A stretch of DNA of 64,000 nt from Aureimonas mangrovi (lineage in GTDB: Bacteria; Pseudomonadota; Alphaproteobacteria; Rhizobiales; Rhizobiaceae), in NCBI RefSeq assembly GCF_014058705.1, contig NZ_CP059692.1, forward strand, positions 2,733,001-2,797,000, in the 5' to 3' direction. The position numbers and the translations under genes were made by a program. The notes under the pieces are model-generated. The model had not been told where the DNA came from, did no database searches, and saw nothing but the letters and a program-made list of their open reading frames with translations. Every line of letters begins with the position of its first letter. Position 1 is the first letter of the stretch. Shown here in pieces: positions 35,657 to 44,763 of this stretch.

Positions 35657-35762
35657 ACCCCGGCCATGCCCCGGGGTCCATTCCAAACCGCCGCCACCGC
35701 CTACATGCCCCCGAAGCGGATCGCATCGCGCACCGGCATGAGTCCCGGCCCAGAGCCGGGAC
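35657..35762. repeat. Paired intergenic palindromic elements
   Basis: Two GC-rich inverted repeats lie in the 174-bp spacer before the thiolase gene: ACCCCGG/CCGGGGT (35657-35677) and GTCCCGGC/GCCGGGAC (35742-35762). The phrasing 'GTCACCCCGG...GGTCC' and '...GCCGGGACGAC' resembles dispersed intergenic repeat families of Rhizobiales. The thiolase gene carries no promoter that I recognise inside this spacer. Confidence 0.55.
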
Positions 35763-35805
35763 GACGCGGGCGGCAGGCCGGCGGACCAGTTCAAGGGAGA
35801 TCATC

Positions 35806-37014
35806 ATGGCCGAAGCCTATATCTACGATCACGTTCGCACCCCGCGCGGGCGCGGCAAGAAGGACGGCGCCCTGCACGAGGTGCCGGCCGTGCGCCTCGG
35901 CGCGAAGGTGCTCGAGTCGCTTCGCGAGCGGAACGGCATCGACACCGCCAAGGTGGACGACATCATCTTCGGTTGCGTCGACCCGGTCGGCGAGGCCGGC
36001 TCGGTGATCCCGAAAGCCTCGGCCTTCGAGGCAGGCTACGCCTTCTCCGCTCCAGGCATGCAGATTTCGCGCTTCTGTGCGTCGGGCCTCGACGCGGTGA
36101 ATCTCGGCGCTGCCAAGATCGCGCAGGGCGCGGACGACCTCGTCATCGCGGGCGGTGTGGAATCCATGTCGCGCGTCGGAATGGGTATGTCCGGCGGCGC
36201 CTGGATCATGGATCCCTCGGTCGGCATTCCGTCCTACTTCATGCCGCAGGGCGTCTCGGCGGACCTCATCGCCACCAAGTACGGCTTCTCGCGTGATGAC
36301 GTGGACTCCTATGCGGTGGAAAGCCAAAAGCGCGCAGGCAGGGCGTGGGAGGAAGGACGCTTCTCGAAATCCGTGGTCGCGGTGAAGGACCAGAACGGCC
36401 TCACCATCCTCGACCGCGACGAGCACATGCGCCCGACGACGGACATGCAGTCGCTGGGAAGCCTCAACGCCTCCTTCGCCATGCACGGCGAGATGGGCGG
36501 CTACGACGCCGTCGCGATCCAGGCTCATCCGGAACTGGAGAGCGTCAACCACGTCCACCACGCCGGTAACTCGTCCGGCATCGTCGACGGCGCCGGCGCG
36601 GTCCTCCTGGGCTCGAAGGAGGGCGGCGAGATGCTGGGCGTGAAGCCGCGTGCTCGCATCCGCGCCTTCGCCAATATCGGTTCGGACCCCGCGCTGATGC
36701 TGACCGGCCCGGTGGACGTGACGGAAAAGCTTCTCGCCCGCTCGGGGATGCAGCTTTCGGACATCGACCTTTTCGAGCTGAACGAGGCCTTCGCGGCCGT
36801 GGTGCTGCGCTATCTCCAGGCTTTCGAGATCGATCCGTCGGTCATGAACGTCAACGGCGGCGCGATCGCCATGGGCCATCCGCTGGGCGCCACGGGCGCC
36901 ATGATCCTCGGCACCGCTCTCGACGAGCTCGAGCGGCAGGACAAGAACACCGCGCTCGTCACGCTGTGCATCGGCGCCGGCATGGGCACCGCGACGATCA
37001 TCGAGCGCGTCTGA
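35806..37014 (+). CDS. Acetyl-CoA C-acyltransferase (thiolase)
   Basis: A 402-residue thiolase that cleaves 3-ketoacyl-CoA, the last step of beta-oxidation. The nucleophilic Cys is in '[14 protein letters not shown]' (about residue 89), followed by '[11 protein letters not shown]', '[12 protein letters not shown]', the His of '[18 protein letters not shown]' and the second Cys of '[13 protein letters not shown]'. A GGGAGA ribosome-binding site precedes the ATG. The 14-bp gap to the next gene shows it is cotranscribed with the FadJ-type gene. Confidence 0.96.
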   Translation: MAEAYIYDHVRTPRGRGKKDGALHEVPAVRLGAKVLESLRERNGIDTAKVDDIIFGCVDPVGEAGSVIPKASAFEAGYAFSAPGMQISRFCASGLDAVNLGAAKIAQGADDLVIAGGVESMSRVGMGMSGGAWIMDPSVGIPSYFMPQGVSADLIATKYGFSRDDVDSYAVESQKRAGRAWEEGRFSKSVVAVKDQNGLTILDRDEHMRPTTDMQSLGSLNASFAMHGEMGGYDAVAIQAHPELESVNHVHHAGNSSGIVDGAGAVLLGSKEGGEMLGVKPRARIRAFANIGSDPALMLTGPVDVTEKLLARSGMQLSDIDLFELNEAFAAVVLRYLQAFEIDPSVMNVNGGAIAMGHPLGATGAMILGTALDELERQDKNTALVTLCIGAGMGTATIIERV

Positions 37015-37028
37015 GGGAGGCAGAGACC

Positions 37029-39230
37029 ATGACCTACAAGAACTTCACCGTTCAGACCGACGCCGACGGCGTCGCCCTCGTCACCTGGGACATGACGGAC
37101 CGCTCGATGAACGTCTTCACCGAGGAGGTGATGGGCGAGATCGACGCGATGATCGACGAACTCGCGCGCGACGCGGCGGTCAAGGGCGTCATCATCACCT
37201 CCGGCAAGAAGGGCTCCTTCACCGGCGGCGCGGACCTCAAGATGCTGCGCGGCATGTTCGACGGCTACGAGAAGAAGCTCGAGGCCGACCGGGGGGGCGC
37301 CGTCGAGGAGCTTTTCGCGCGCGCCGGCGAGATGGGCCGTATCTGGCGCAAGCTGGAGACGAGCGGCAAGCCCTTCGTCGCCGCGATCAACGGCACCTGC
37401 ATGGGCGGCGGCTTCGAGCTGGCGCTCGCCTGCCATGCGCGCGTCGCCAGCGCCTCGGCCAAGATGGGCCTGCCGGAAGTGAAGGTCGGCATCTTCCCCG
37501 GCGCGGGCGGCACACAGCGCGTGCCGCGCATGACCGACACGCAGTCCGCGCTCCAGATGCTGCTGCAGGGCCAGACGCTCTCGGCCGACAAGGCCAAGCG
37601 CATGAAGCTCATCGACGAGGTGGTGGCCGACGACGGCGATCTCGTCGGCAAGGCAAAGGACATGCTGAAGGCCGGGCTCTCGGCCGTGAAGCCGTGGGAC
37701 GAAAAAGGCTTCAAGCTGCCTTCGGGGCCCGTCTACTCGCCAGCCGGCGCTCAGGTCTGGCCTGCCGTCGCCTCACTCTATCGAAAGGAGACGGCCGACA
37801 ACTACCCTGGCGCGCGCGCCATCGTCAAATGCGTCTACGAGGGGCTTCTCGTCCCGATGGATACGGCGCTGAAGATCGAGCAGCGCTATTTCGCGCAGGT
37901 CCTCCAGACGACCGAGGCGGCGATGATGATCCGCTCGCTCTTCGTGTCCATGCAGGCGCTGAACAAGGGCGCGCGCAGGCCCAAAGACGTGCCCGAGCAG
38001 GCGATCCGTAAGGTCGGCGTCCTCGGCGCGGGCTTCATGGGCGCAGGCATCGCCTATGTCTCGGCCAAGGCCGGCCTCGAGGTCGTCCTGATCGACCGCG
38101 ATCAGGAAGCGGCCGACAAGGGCAAGGCCCATTCGCGCACGCTGATGGAAGGTCTGGTCAAGAAGGGCCGCGCCAGCGCCGAGGAGACCGAGACGGTGCT
38201 TTCGCGCATCACCGCGACACCGTCCTACGACGCGCTTTCCGACGTCGATCTCGTGGTCGAGGCGGTCTTCGAGGATCGCGACGTCAAGGCGGACGTGACG
38301 AAGAAGGCGGCCGCCGTGATGAAGGACGGCGCGATCTTTGCGTCGAACACTTCCACCATCCCGATCTCGACGCTCGCCGGCGCGTTCCCTGACACGGCGC
38401 GCTTCATCGGCATCCACTTCTTCTCGCCGGTGGACCGGATGATGCTCACCGAGATCATCCTCGGCGAGAAGACCGGCGACACGGCGCTCGCGGTCGCGCT
38501 GGACTTCGTGCGCGCCATCAAGAAGACGCCGATCGTCGTCAACGACACGCGCGGCTTCTTCGCCAACCGCTGCGTGCTTCGCTACATGTCGGAAGCCTAC
38601 GACATGCTGGTCGAGGGCGTGCCCGCTCCGATGATCGAGAACGCGGCCAAGTTCGCGGGCATGCCCGTCGGCCCCCTCGCTCTCAACGACGAGACGGCGG
38701 TGGATCTGTCTCAGCGCATCATGAAGGCGACAATCCGCGACGAGGGCGAGGACGCGGTCGATCCGCGCCATTTCAAGCTCGTCAACGCGATGGTGGACGG
38801 CGACGGGCGGCTCGGGCGCAAGGCCGGCAAGGGCTTCTACGACTATCCGGCCAAGCCCGCCAAGAAGAGCCTGTGGCCGGGCCTGAAAGAGATGTTCCCG
38901 CAAAAGAAGGCCGAGGATGTCGACTTCACCGAGCTGAAGCAGCGCTTCCTCGTGACGATGGCGCTGGAGGCGGCCCGCACGATGGAGGAAGGCGTCGTCA
39001 CCGATCCGCGCGAGGCCGATGTAGGCTCGATCCTCGGCTTCGGCTATGCGCCCTATACGGGCGGGACGATCTCCTACATCGACGGCATGGGCGTGAAGGC
39101 TTTCGTCGCGCTCTGCGAGAAGCTGGAGGCGAAGCACGGAGAGCGCTTCGCGCCGACGCCGCTCCTTCGGGAGATGGCCTCGCGGGGCGAGACCTTCTAC
39201 ACGCGCTTCGCCCCGGCCGAGGCCGCCTGA
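37029..39230 (+). CDS. fadJ: Bifunctional enoyl-CoA hydratase / 3-hydroxyacyl-CoA dehydrogenase
   Basis: A 733-residue trifunctional-type alpha subunit. The N-terminal crotonase domain has '[10 protein letters not shown]', '[22 protein letters not shown]' and '[21 protein letters not shown]' with both catalytic Glu positions. The NAD-binding domain starts at '[31 protein letters not shown]' (about residue 335), with '[19 protein letters not shown]' and the C-terminal dimer domain 'RGFFANRC', '[12 protein letters not shown]'. It catalyses the second and third beta-oxidation steps and pairs with the upstream thiolase. Whether the fadB or fadJ symbol fits better cannot be decided here. Confidence 0.95.
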   Translation: MTYKNFTVQTDADGVALVTWDMTDRSMNVFTEEVMGEIDAMIDELARDAAVKGVIITSGKKGSFTGGADLKMLRGMFDGYEKKLEADRGGAVEELFARAGEMGRIWRKLETSGKPFVAAINGTCMGGGFELALACHARVASASAKMGLPEVKVGIFPGAGGTQRVPRMTDTQSALQMLLQGQTLSADKAKRMKLIDEVVADDGDLVGKAKDMLKAGLSAVKPWDEKGFKLPSGPVYSPAGAQVWPAVASLYRKETADNYPGARAIVKCVYEGLLVPMDTALKIEQRYFAQVLQTTEAAMMIRSLFVSMQALNKGARRPKDVPEQAIRKVGVLGAGFMGAGIAYVSAKAGLEVVLIDRDQEAADKGKAHSRTLMEGLVKKGRASAEETETVLSRITATPSYDALSDVDLVVEAVFEDRDVKADVTKKAAAVMKDGAIFASNTSTIPISTLAGAFPDTARFIGIHFFSPVDRMMLTEIILGEKTGDTALAVALDFVRAIKKTPIVVNDTRGFFANRCVLRYMSEAYDMLVEGVPAPMIENAAKFAGMPVGPLALNDETAVDLSQRIMKATIRDEGEDAVDPRHFKLVNAMVDGDGRLGRKAGKGFYDYPAKPAKKSLWPGLKEMFPQKKAEDVDFTELKQRFLVTMALEAARTMEEGVVTDPREADVGSILGFGYAPYTGGTISYIDGMGVKAFVALCEKLEAKHGERFAPTPLLREMASRGETFYTRFAPAEAA

Positions 39231-39256
39231 CGGGGGCGCGATCAGTGGGGAGACCG

Positions 39257-39284
39257 AAAAGGCCGGGAGCGATCCCGGCCTTTT
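39257..39284 (+). terminator. Intrinsic terminator of the beta-oxidation operon
   Basis: A 12-bp stem AAAAGGCCGGGA / TCCCGGCCTTTT with tetraloop GCGA, 26 bp after the fadJ stop codon. The A-run before and T-run after make it work from both strands, so it can also end the convergent YihY transcript. Confidence 0.85.
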
Positions 39285-39311
39285 GCTTATTCCGCTCTCT
39301 TCTCGTTCGCT

Positions 39312-40385
39312 CTATCCGTGCAAGCGCTTCTTGCGATGGAAGAAGCTCTTCTTCTCAGGCGTCGGGTCGTCGACCTTGCGGGTGGACTGGCCGATCGTGT
39401 CGGCCACGCGCGCGCCGCGCTCACCGATGGGGCGCTCCTCCTCGTCGGTGGTGTCGAAGGCCGTCTGGTGTTCCATTTCGGCGTTGATCTCGGCGCCGAC
39501 GATGAAGATCGTCGAGGAAATCCAGACCCACATCATGAAACCGATGACCGCGCCGAGCGAGCCGTAGGTCGCGTTGTAATTGGCGAAGCTCTGGAGATAC
39601 CAGGAGAAGCCCATCGAGGCGGCGAGCCAGACCACCGCCGTCAGCGTCGCGCCGAACATCACCCAGCGCCACTGGGCGCGTCGGCGGCTTGCACCGTAAC
39701 GGTAGAGGAGCCCGATGGCGAAGACGATCAGCGCAAAGAGCACCGGCCAGCGGCCGATGAGCACAATTTCGTCCGTGAAGCTCTGCGCACCGATGATGGC
39801 CATGGCGGCAGGGATGATGCCGATGGCCAGGAGCATCACGGTCGCCAGGACGATGCCGCCGAGAGTGAAGGTAAAGGCGATCAGATTGAGCTTGATGAAC
39901 GAGCGTTTCTCCTGCTCGCCATAGGCGACGTTCATCGCCTCGAAGAGCGTCTTAACGCCGTTGTTCGCGCTCCACATCGCGAACAGGAGGCCCGAGACGA
40001 AGCCGAAGGAGAGCGATGCGGGGTCCTGCGTCACCAGCGTCTCGAGCTGGGAGGTCAGGATATCCGTGCCGGCCTGCGGCAGGAACTGGCCGATGAAGGC
40101 GATATGATCCGCGATCGTGTTCGGATCGGCGACGAAGCCGTAGGCCGAAACGAAGACGGCGAAGGTTGGAAAGAGCGCGAGCAGGAGATAGAAGGTCGCC
40201 CCCGCCGCGATCAGCATGATACGGTCTTCGAAGAAGGACGTGTAGAGCCTTGCGGCGATATCCTTCCAGCCCTTCATCGGGATCGAGAAGGGTCCGCGCG
40301 CGTCGCGTCCGCGCCCAGGCTCGCTTGCGCGGCGGCGAACCTCGTCGCTCGTATTGGGCGCGAAGCGCAGGCTCTTGACCGCCAT
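39312..40385 (-). CDS. YihY/BrkB-family membrane protein
   Basis: A 357-residue inner-membrane protein with six predicted hydrophobic helices. The family signature is clear: 'DRIMLIAAGATFYLLLALFPTFAVFVSAYG', 'LLFAMWSANNGVKTLFEAMNVAYGEQEKRSF', 'LNLIAFTFTLGGIVLATVML', and 'YNATYGSLGAVIGFMMWVWISSTIFIVGAEINAE'. About 40 polar residues precede the first helix and a charged 45-residue tail ends in basic residues (KKSFFHRKKRLHG). YihY/BrkB proteins were once called RNase BN; that assignment is wrong and the true function is unknown. Confidence 0.92.
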   Translation of the reverse strand: MAVKSLRFAPNTSDEVRRRASEPGRGRDARGPFSIPMKGWKDIAARLYTSFFEDRIMLIAAGATFYLLLALFPTFAVFVSAYGFVADPNTIADHIAFIGQFLPQAGTDILTSQLETLVTQDPASLSFGFVSGLLFAMWSANNGVKTLFEAMNVAYGEQEKRSFIKLNLIAFTFTLGGIVLATVMLLAIGIIPAAMAIIGAQSFTDEIVLIGRWPVLFALIVFAIGLLYRYGASRRRAQWRWVMFGATLTAVVWLAASMGFSWYLQSFANYNATYGSLGAVIGFMMWVWISSTIFIVGAEINAEMEHQTAFDTTDEEERPIGERGARVADTIGQSTRKVDDPTPEKKSFFHRKKRLHG

Positions 40386-40497
40386 GCCGGTCTCCTCTGG
40401 AACGCATGCGACACTCTTCGGGCCGGTCGACGATCGGCTCGTTGCCCCATCAATGACACAATCGCGCCGGTGGTTCCGTTAATCCGACGGCGATCCA

Positions 40498-40526
40498 TTG
40501 CCGTGAGGTTTATATTCCTCTAGATA
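40498..40526 (+). promoter_or_regulatory. Sigma70-type promoter with operator-like palindrome for the S24 gene
   Basis: TTGCCG (40498-40503), a 17-bp spacer and TAGATA (40521-40526), followed by the ATG 35 bp later. The spacer contains GAGG-N8-CCTC (40505-40520), placed where a repressor would block RNA polymerase. Autoregulation by the S24 protein is an inference. Confidence 0.5.
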
Positions 40527-40561
40527 GCGTGGCAGTCGGGGCTTTGCCGGGAGAGCATGTC

Positions 40562-41194
40562 ATGCTGTCGCACGAGCGGATCTGGGGCGCGATCGACGCG
40601 CTGGCCGCCCGCCACAAGCTTTCACCCTCCGCCCTCGCCCGCAAGGCCGGGCTCGATCCGACGACGTTCAACAAATCGAAGCGCGCGGCAGCCGACGGGC
40701 GCGCGCGCTGGCCCTCGACGGAGTCTCTGTCGAAGGTTCTCGACGCGACCGGCACCAGCCTCGACGGCTTCACTCAGCTCGTCGGCGGTACCGTGCCGGT
40801 GCGCGCGAGCCAGACCGTCCCGCTCCTCGGTTTCGCGGAAGCGGGAGCGGACGGTTATTTCGATGATGCCGGCTTCCCCGTCGGCCAGGGGTGGGACGAG
40901 ATCGAGCTGCCGCCCGGCACCGAGGAGGACGCCTACGCGCTGGAGGTTTCCGGCCATTCCATGATGCCGCTCTACCGCGACGGTGACGTCGTGATCGTCT
41001 CGCCGAGCGCGGCGGTTCGGCGCGGAGACCGTGTCGTGGCGCGCACGCGCAAGGGCGAGGTTATGGTGAAGATCCTGCAGCGCCGGACCGCGCGCACGGT
41101 CGAGCTCGCCTCGGTCAATCCGGACTATCCCGACCGCCAGTTCGCGGTGGAAGAGATCGAATGGCTGGCGCGTATTCTATGGGCGAGCCAGTAG
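40562..41194 (+). CDS. S24 (LexA/CI-like) helix-turn-helix regulator
   Basis: A 210-residue protein: an N-terminal HTH ('ERIWGAIDALAARHKLSPSALARKAGLDPTTFNKSKR') and a C-terminal S24 peptidase-like domain with the catalytic Ser in 'EVSGHSMMPLYRDGD' and Lys in 'GEVMVKILQRR'. The Ala-Gly type cleavage site of LexA is not obvious; 'LGFAEAGADGYF' offers an AG dipeptide in about the right place. Many Rhizobiales carry this gene as a non-phage 'helix-turn-helix transcriptional regulator'. GGGAG lies about 8 nt before the ATG. No phage genes are nearby. Confidence 0.87.
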   Translation: MLSHERIWGAIDALAARHKLSPSALARKAGLDPTTFNKSKRAAADGRARWPSTESLSKVLDATGTSLDGFTQLVGGTVPVRASQTVPLLGFAEAGADGYFDDAGFPVGQGWDEIELPPGTEEDAYALEVSGHSMMPLYRDGDVVIVSPSAAVRRGDRVVARTRKGEVMVKILQRRTARTVELASVNPDYPDRQFAVEEIEWLARILWASQ

Positions 41195-41234
41195 GCGCCG
41201 GGCCAGGCGGATCGGCCGAAGACGGATCAGGCGG

Positions 41235-42041
41235 ATGGAAGCACTGACACAATCTCTGAAGATCGGCGCCGCGCTGGCCGTTCTCGTCGCCGTCGCGATC
41301 TATGCCATGCCCGAGCGGCCGAGCCTGCTCGCCGGGCGCGGCGAGGAGGCCGCACCGCAGGTCGCGCAGGCACCGGCGCCAGAGCCCGTCGAAACGCCAG
41401 CGCCCGCACCAGTTCCCGCCACCCGCCCCGAGGCGCCGGCATCAGCACCCGCCGAGCCGACCGCCGGCCAGCGGCATCTGGAAAGGCTGCGCCAAGGGGC
41501 GGGGCGTCCCGCAGGCAGCACGCCGCCGGAAGCTGCGCCGGAAGCGTCGGCGCCCCTCAGCCCGCCGCCGGTCGCGACCGAGGCACCGGCAGAAATGCCC
41601 GCCGAGGCGCCGGAACAGGTCCCGGCTCCTGCAAGCGAGCCGCCGCGCGGCCTTGCTGAGATCACCGAGCCGGTGCCCGCTCCCAGTTTCCGCCTCTTCC
41701 GCGACGCGGCGGCGGGAGCCGGCGCCACCATCTTCACCGAAGACCAGACGATCCGCATCGCCGGCGTCGAGCCGCCGGCCGCAGGTGCGCGCTGCGCCGG
41801 CGGCTCGTGCGAAGAGGAGGCGCGCGCAGCGCTGTCGGACTTCCTGTCCGATCGCTCGCTCCTGTGCGCCGTCGATCCAGGCGCCGGCCCAAGCACGACC
41901 GCGCCCTGCGTTGCGGGGGAAGACGATGTCGGCCAGTGGCTCGTGTCGAACGGCTGGGCATCGGCCTCGCCGGGCAGCCGCTATGCACGCGACGAGGAGA
42001 CGGCGCGCGCGAACGGCATCGGCATCTGGACCGGCGACTGA
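41235..42041 (+). CDS. Membrane-anchored protein with degenerate SNase-like domain
   Basis: A 268-residue protein. One N-terminal hydrophobic helix (IGAALAVLVAVAIYAMP) is followed by about 125 Pro/Ala/Glu-rich residues, then a C-terminal domain resembling thermonuclease/SNase folds: 'GATIFTEDQTIRIAGVEPP', 'EEEARAALSDFLSDRSLLC', 'VGQWLVSNGWASASPGSRYARDEETARANGIGIW'. The catalytic Glu of the usual 'G-I-D-A-P-E' block is missing and the second catalytic Arg region is replaced, so nuclease activity is doubtful. It starts 40 bp after the S24 gene on the same strand. Confidence 0.72.
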   Translation: MEALTQSLKIGAALAVLVAVAIYAMPERPSLLAGRGEEAAPQVAQAPAPEPVETPAPAPVPATRPEAPASAPAEPTAGQRHLERLRQGAGRPAGSTPPEAAPEASAPLSPPPVATEAPAEMPAEAPEQVPAPASEPPRGLAEITEPVPAPSFRLFRDAAAGAGATIFTEDQTIRIAGVEPPAAGARCAGGSCEEEARAALSDFLSDRSLLCAVDPGAGPSTTAPCVAGEDDVGQWLVSNGWASASPGSRYARDEETARANGIGIWTGD

Positions 42042-42059
42042 CGCGGCCGCCCTCCCCGC

Positions 42060-43700
42060 TCAAGCCGTGAGTCGGCCCGCGAGCGCGTCGGCGATCAGCG
42101 CACGGGTCTCCGCGATACCATACAGCGCCACGAAGGAGCCGAAACGCGGGCCGCGCTCCTGCCCGATCAGGATCTGGTAGAGCGCCGAGAACCATTCGAG
42201 CGAGACACCGGGACCGCCATCCGGGCCCTTCTTCTTCTCGTCCTGATAGCGCGGGATCGGCCGGGCGACGTCGAGGACGGCGTCCTGGATCGCGCCGGCA
42301 TCGCTGCCCTGCGGCAGAGCCGCCAGTTTTTCGTCCAGCACCTCGAGCGCGGCACGCTCCACCTCGTCCGGCGTACGGAAGCGCTTCGTCGGACGAACGA
42401 AGTCCTCGAAATAGGCGAGCGCGTAGGCGACCAGCCGGTCGAGTTCGGGCTCGCTCTGTGCCGTCACACCCGGCGCATAGCGCGAGATGAACCCCCACAG
42501 CGTCTCCTTGTTGGAGGCGTTGGAGGCGGAGACGAGATTGAGCAGCATGGCGAAGGGCACGGAAACGCCATGCGCCGGCGGCTCGCCGTCATGGATGTGC
42601 CAGACCGGGTTCTGAAGCTGCTGGCGCAGATCCTGCCGCCCGTAGGCCGAGACGAAGCTGTAATAATCGTCGACCGCCTTCGGGATGACGTCGAAATGCA
42701 GCTTCTTGGCCGCGCGCGGCTTGCCGAACATGTAGAAGGACAGGCTCTCGGGCGAGGCGTAGGTCAGCCACTCGTCGATCGTCAGGCCGTTGCCCTTGGA
42801 CTTTGAGATCTTCTGGCCCTTCTCATCGAGGAAGAGCTCATAATTGAAGCCTTCCGGCGGCTCGGCGCCGAGCGCGCGCGCGATCTTCGAGGAGAGCGTG
42901 ACCGAATCGATCAGGTCCTTGCCCGCCATCTCGTAATCGACGCCGAGGGCGGCCCAGCGCAGTGCCCAGTCCGCCTTCCATTGGCACTTCACGGCGCCGC
43001 CGGTCACGGACGTCCAGACGCGCTCGCCGGTCTCGGGGTCGTCATAGGCGATGCGCCCGCCTGCCACGTCCCGCTCCACCATGGGCACCTGCAGGACGAT
43101 GCCGGTGCGCGGGCAGATCGGCAGGAAGGGCGAATAGGTGGCGCGCCGATCCGGCCCGAGCGTCGGCAGGATGATCTCCATCACCTCGTCGTAGACGGCG
43201 AGCATCTTCAGGAGCGTCTCGTCGAAGCGGCCGGACGTGTAGGTGTCCGTCGCCGAGATGAACTCGTACTCGAAGCCGAAACGGTCGAGGAAAGCGCGCA
43301 GGCGCGCGTTGTTGGCCGCGCCGAAGGATGGATATTCGTTGGAGAACGGGTCCGGCACGCGCGACAGCGGCTTGCCGAGGAAGCCCGCCATCATCTCGCG
43401 GTTCGGCACGTTCTCGGGCACCTTGCGCAGCCCGTCCATGTCGTCGGAGAAGCAGACGAGGCGCGTTGGCACGGCGTCTTCGGTCAGGACGCGGAAGGCA
43501 TGGCGCACCATCGAGGTCCGGGCGACCTCCCCGAAGGTGCCGATATGGGGCAGGCCGGAGGGACCGTAGCCCGTTTCGAACAGAACCTCGCCATCCTTGC
43601 CGAGGCGCTTCCGGCGCTCGACGAGCTTTCGCGCCTCCTCGAAGGGCCAGGCGTTCGAGCGCGCCCCTTCCTCGATCAGGCTTTGCGAGCCGTCGTCCAT
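42060..43700 (-). CDS. lysS: Lysine--tRNA ligase, class I
   Basis: A 546-residue class I lysyl-tRNA synthetase (archaeal-type LysRS-1), which charges tRNA-Lys. The class I nucleotide-binding motifs are '[15 protein letters not shown]' (HIGH box, about residues 44-58) and '[19 protein letters not shown]' (KMSKS box, about 296-303). The family block '[20 protein letters not shown]' and '[18 protein letters not shown]' are also intact. Class I LysRS replaces the common class II enzyme in many Alphaproteobacteria. The start is the ATG that follows AGGAA by about 9 nt; a longer in-frame extension is unlike the family. Confidence 0.95.
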   Translation of the reverse strand: MDDGSQSLIEEGARSNAWPFEEARKLVERRKRLGKDGEVLFETGYGPSGLPHIGTFGEVARTSMVRHAFRVLTEDAVPTRLVCFSDDMDGLRKVPENVPNREMMAGFLGKPLSRVPDPFSNEYPSFGAANNARLRAFLDRFGFEYEFISATDTYTSGRFDETLLKMLAVYDEVMEIILPTLGPDRRATYSPFLPICPRTGIVLQVPMVERDVAGGRIAYDDPETGERVWTSVTGGAVKCQWKADWALRWAALGVDYEMAGKDLIDSVTLSSKIARALGAEPPEGFNYELFLDEKGQKISKSKGNGLTIDEWLTYASPESLSFYMFGKPRAAKKLHFDVIPKAVDDYYSFVSAYGRQDLRQQLQNPVWHIHDGEPPAHGVSVPFAMLLNLVSASNASNKETLWGFISRYAPGVTAQSEPELDRLVAYALAYFEDFVRPTKRFRTPDEVERAALEVLDEKLAALPQGSDAGAIQDAVLDVARPIPRYQDEKKKGPDGGPGVSLEWFSALYQILIGQERGPRFGSFVALYGIAETRALIADALAGRLTA

Positions 43701-43821
43701 GATCCGTGCCGTTCCTGCGAATGCGTGTTCACCGGCGCGGGTCTCGCATATCCTGCGGCCTCGCGCCCTCTCAGTCGTTCCGTCTATGGGGCGCACAGCG
43801 CTCCGTCAACGAATGGCGAGT

Positions 43822-44763
43822 TCAGAAGGCACTGATCGGAAAGGCGCGCAGAAGAAGCTCGGAGAAGCGCCGCTTCTCCACGAGCCGCACGATCGCATCG
43901 TCGAAGGCATCGGCAAGGGTCGCGTTCTCGTCGCGCACCGCGATCGCGAGCCCTTCGCCGAGGAAGCGGTCGGAGAGATAAGGGCCGCCAGCGAAGGCGC
44001 AGCATCCTTGCGCCGCCTCGCTCGCCAGCCAGAAGGAAAGGCCGACGCCATCGCCGAACACAGCCTCGACGTCGCCCGCGCGAAGGGCCGTGAGAGCGGC
44101 GTCGCGCGTTTCGAGAGGGGTCGCGGTCGCGGCCGGAAAGAAGGCGGCGAGCATCGCCGCATGCGCGGTGTTCTGGACGACACCGACGCGCCGCCCGCTC
44201 ATTCCAGCGGCAAGCGAGGCCGAAAGATCCAGTTCGGTAGAGGCCACGAAGCGCGCCGGGTAGCGGAAATAGGGCTCGGTGAAGGCGAGCGCCTGCCGGT
44301 TCTCGGCCGTCACGGCCAGCCCCGCGATGATCGCCTCCCCTTCCCCCGCTTCCAATGCCGGCAGCAACTCTTCGAAGGGCCGCGCCTCGATCTGGCAGAT
44401 GTCGGTGATCTCGAGCTCCTCGCAGATCGCGCGCGCCAGCTCGACATTGAGCCCGGCCAGGCGACCGCGGGCATCGAGGAAGTTGAACGGGGGATAGTCG
44501 ACGCTGGTCAGGAACCGCACGCGCCACAGGCCCGAAAGAGCGGGCGCGGAAGGGCGCTGGCGCTGATCCGAGAAGTTCGGGGTCACCACCTGTGCTGTGA
44601 GCGCGCGGCTCGGCGGAGCCTCCTGCGCCCGCGCACCTGAAGCCAGAATAGAAAAAGCAACCAAGGCGAGTGACATCGCCACCGATACGTGTCTCAGTAA
44701 TTCGCGGAGCGTCCCTGTGGAAAGGGCGCGACGAGCAGGGGGAATGAGTGCGTTGAGTGTCAT
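43822..44763 (-). CDS. Amino-acid-type ABC transporter solute-binding protein
   Basis: About 313 residues with a signal peptide (SLALVAFSILASGARA) and an SBP_bac_3 body: 'LWRVRFLTSVDYPPFNFLDARGRLAGLNVELARAICEEL', 'FEELLPALEAGEGEAIIAGLAVTAENRQALAFTEPYFRYPARFVA', 'GMSGRRVGVVQNTAHAAML', 'LRAGDVEAVFGDG'. No permease or ATPase gene accompanies it. The start is uncertain: ATG 44763 gives a long N-region and overlaps the divergent glycosyltransferase start; ATG 44676 begins right at the hydrophobic core. Ligand unknown. Confidence 0.85.
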   Translation of the reverse strand: MTLNALIPPARRALSTGTLRELLRHVSVAMSLALVAFSILASGARAQEAPPSRALTAQVVTPNFSDQRQRPSAPALSGLWRVRFLTSVDYPPFNFLDARGRLAGLNVELARAICEELEITDICQIEARPFEELLPALEAGEGEAIIAGLAVTAENRQALAFTEPYFRYPARFVASTELDLSASLAAGMSGRRVGVVQNTAHAAMLAAFFPAATATPLETRDAALTALRAGDVEAVFGDGVGLSFWLASEAAQGCCAFAGGPYLSDRFLGEGLAIAVRDENATLADAFDDAIVRLVEKRRFSELLLRAFPISAF

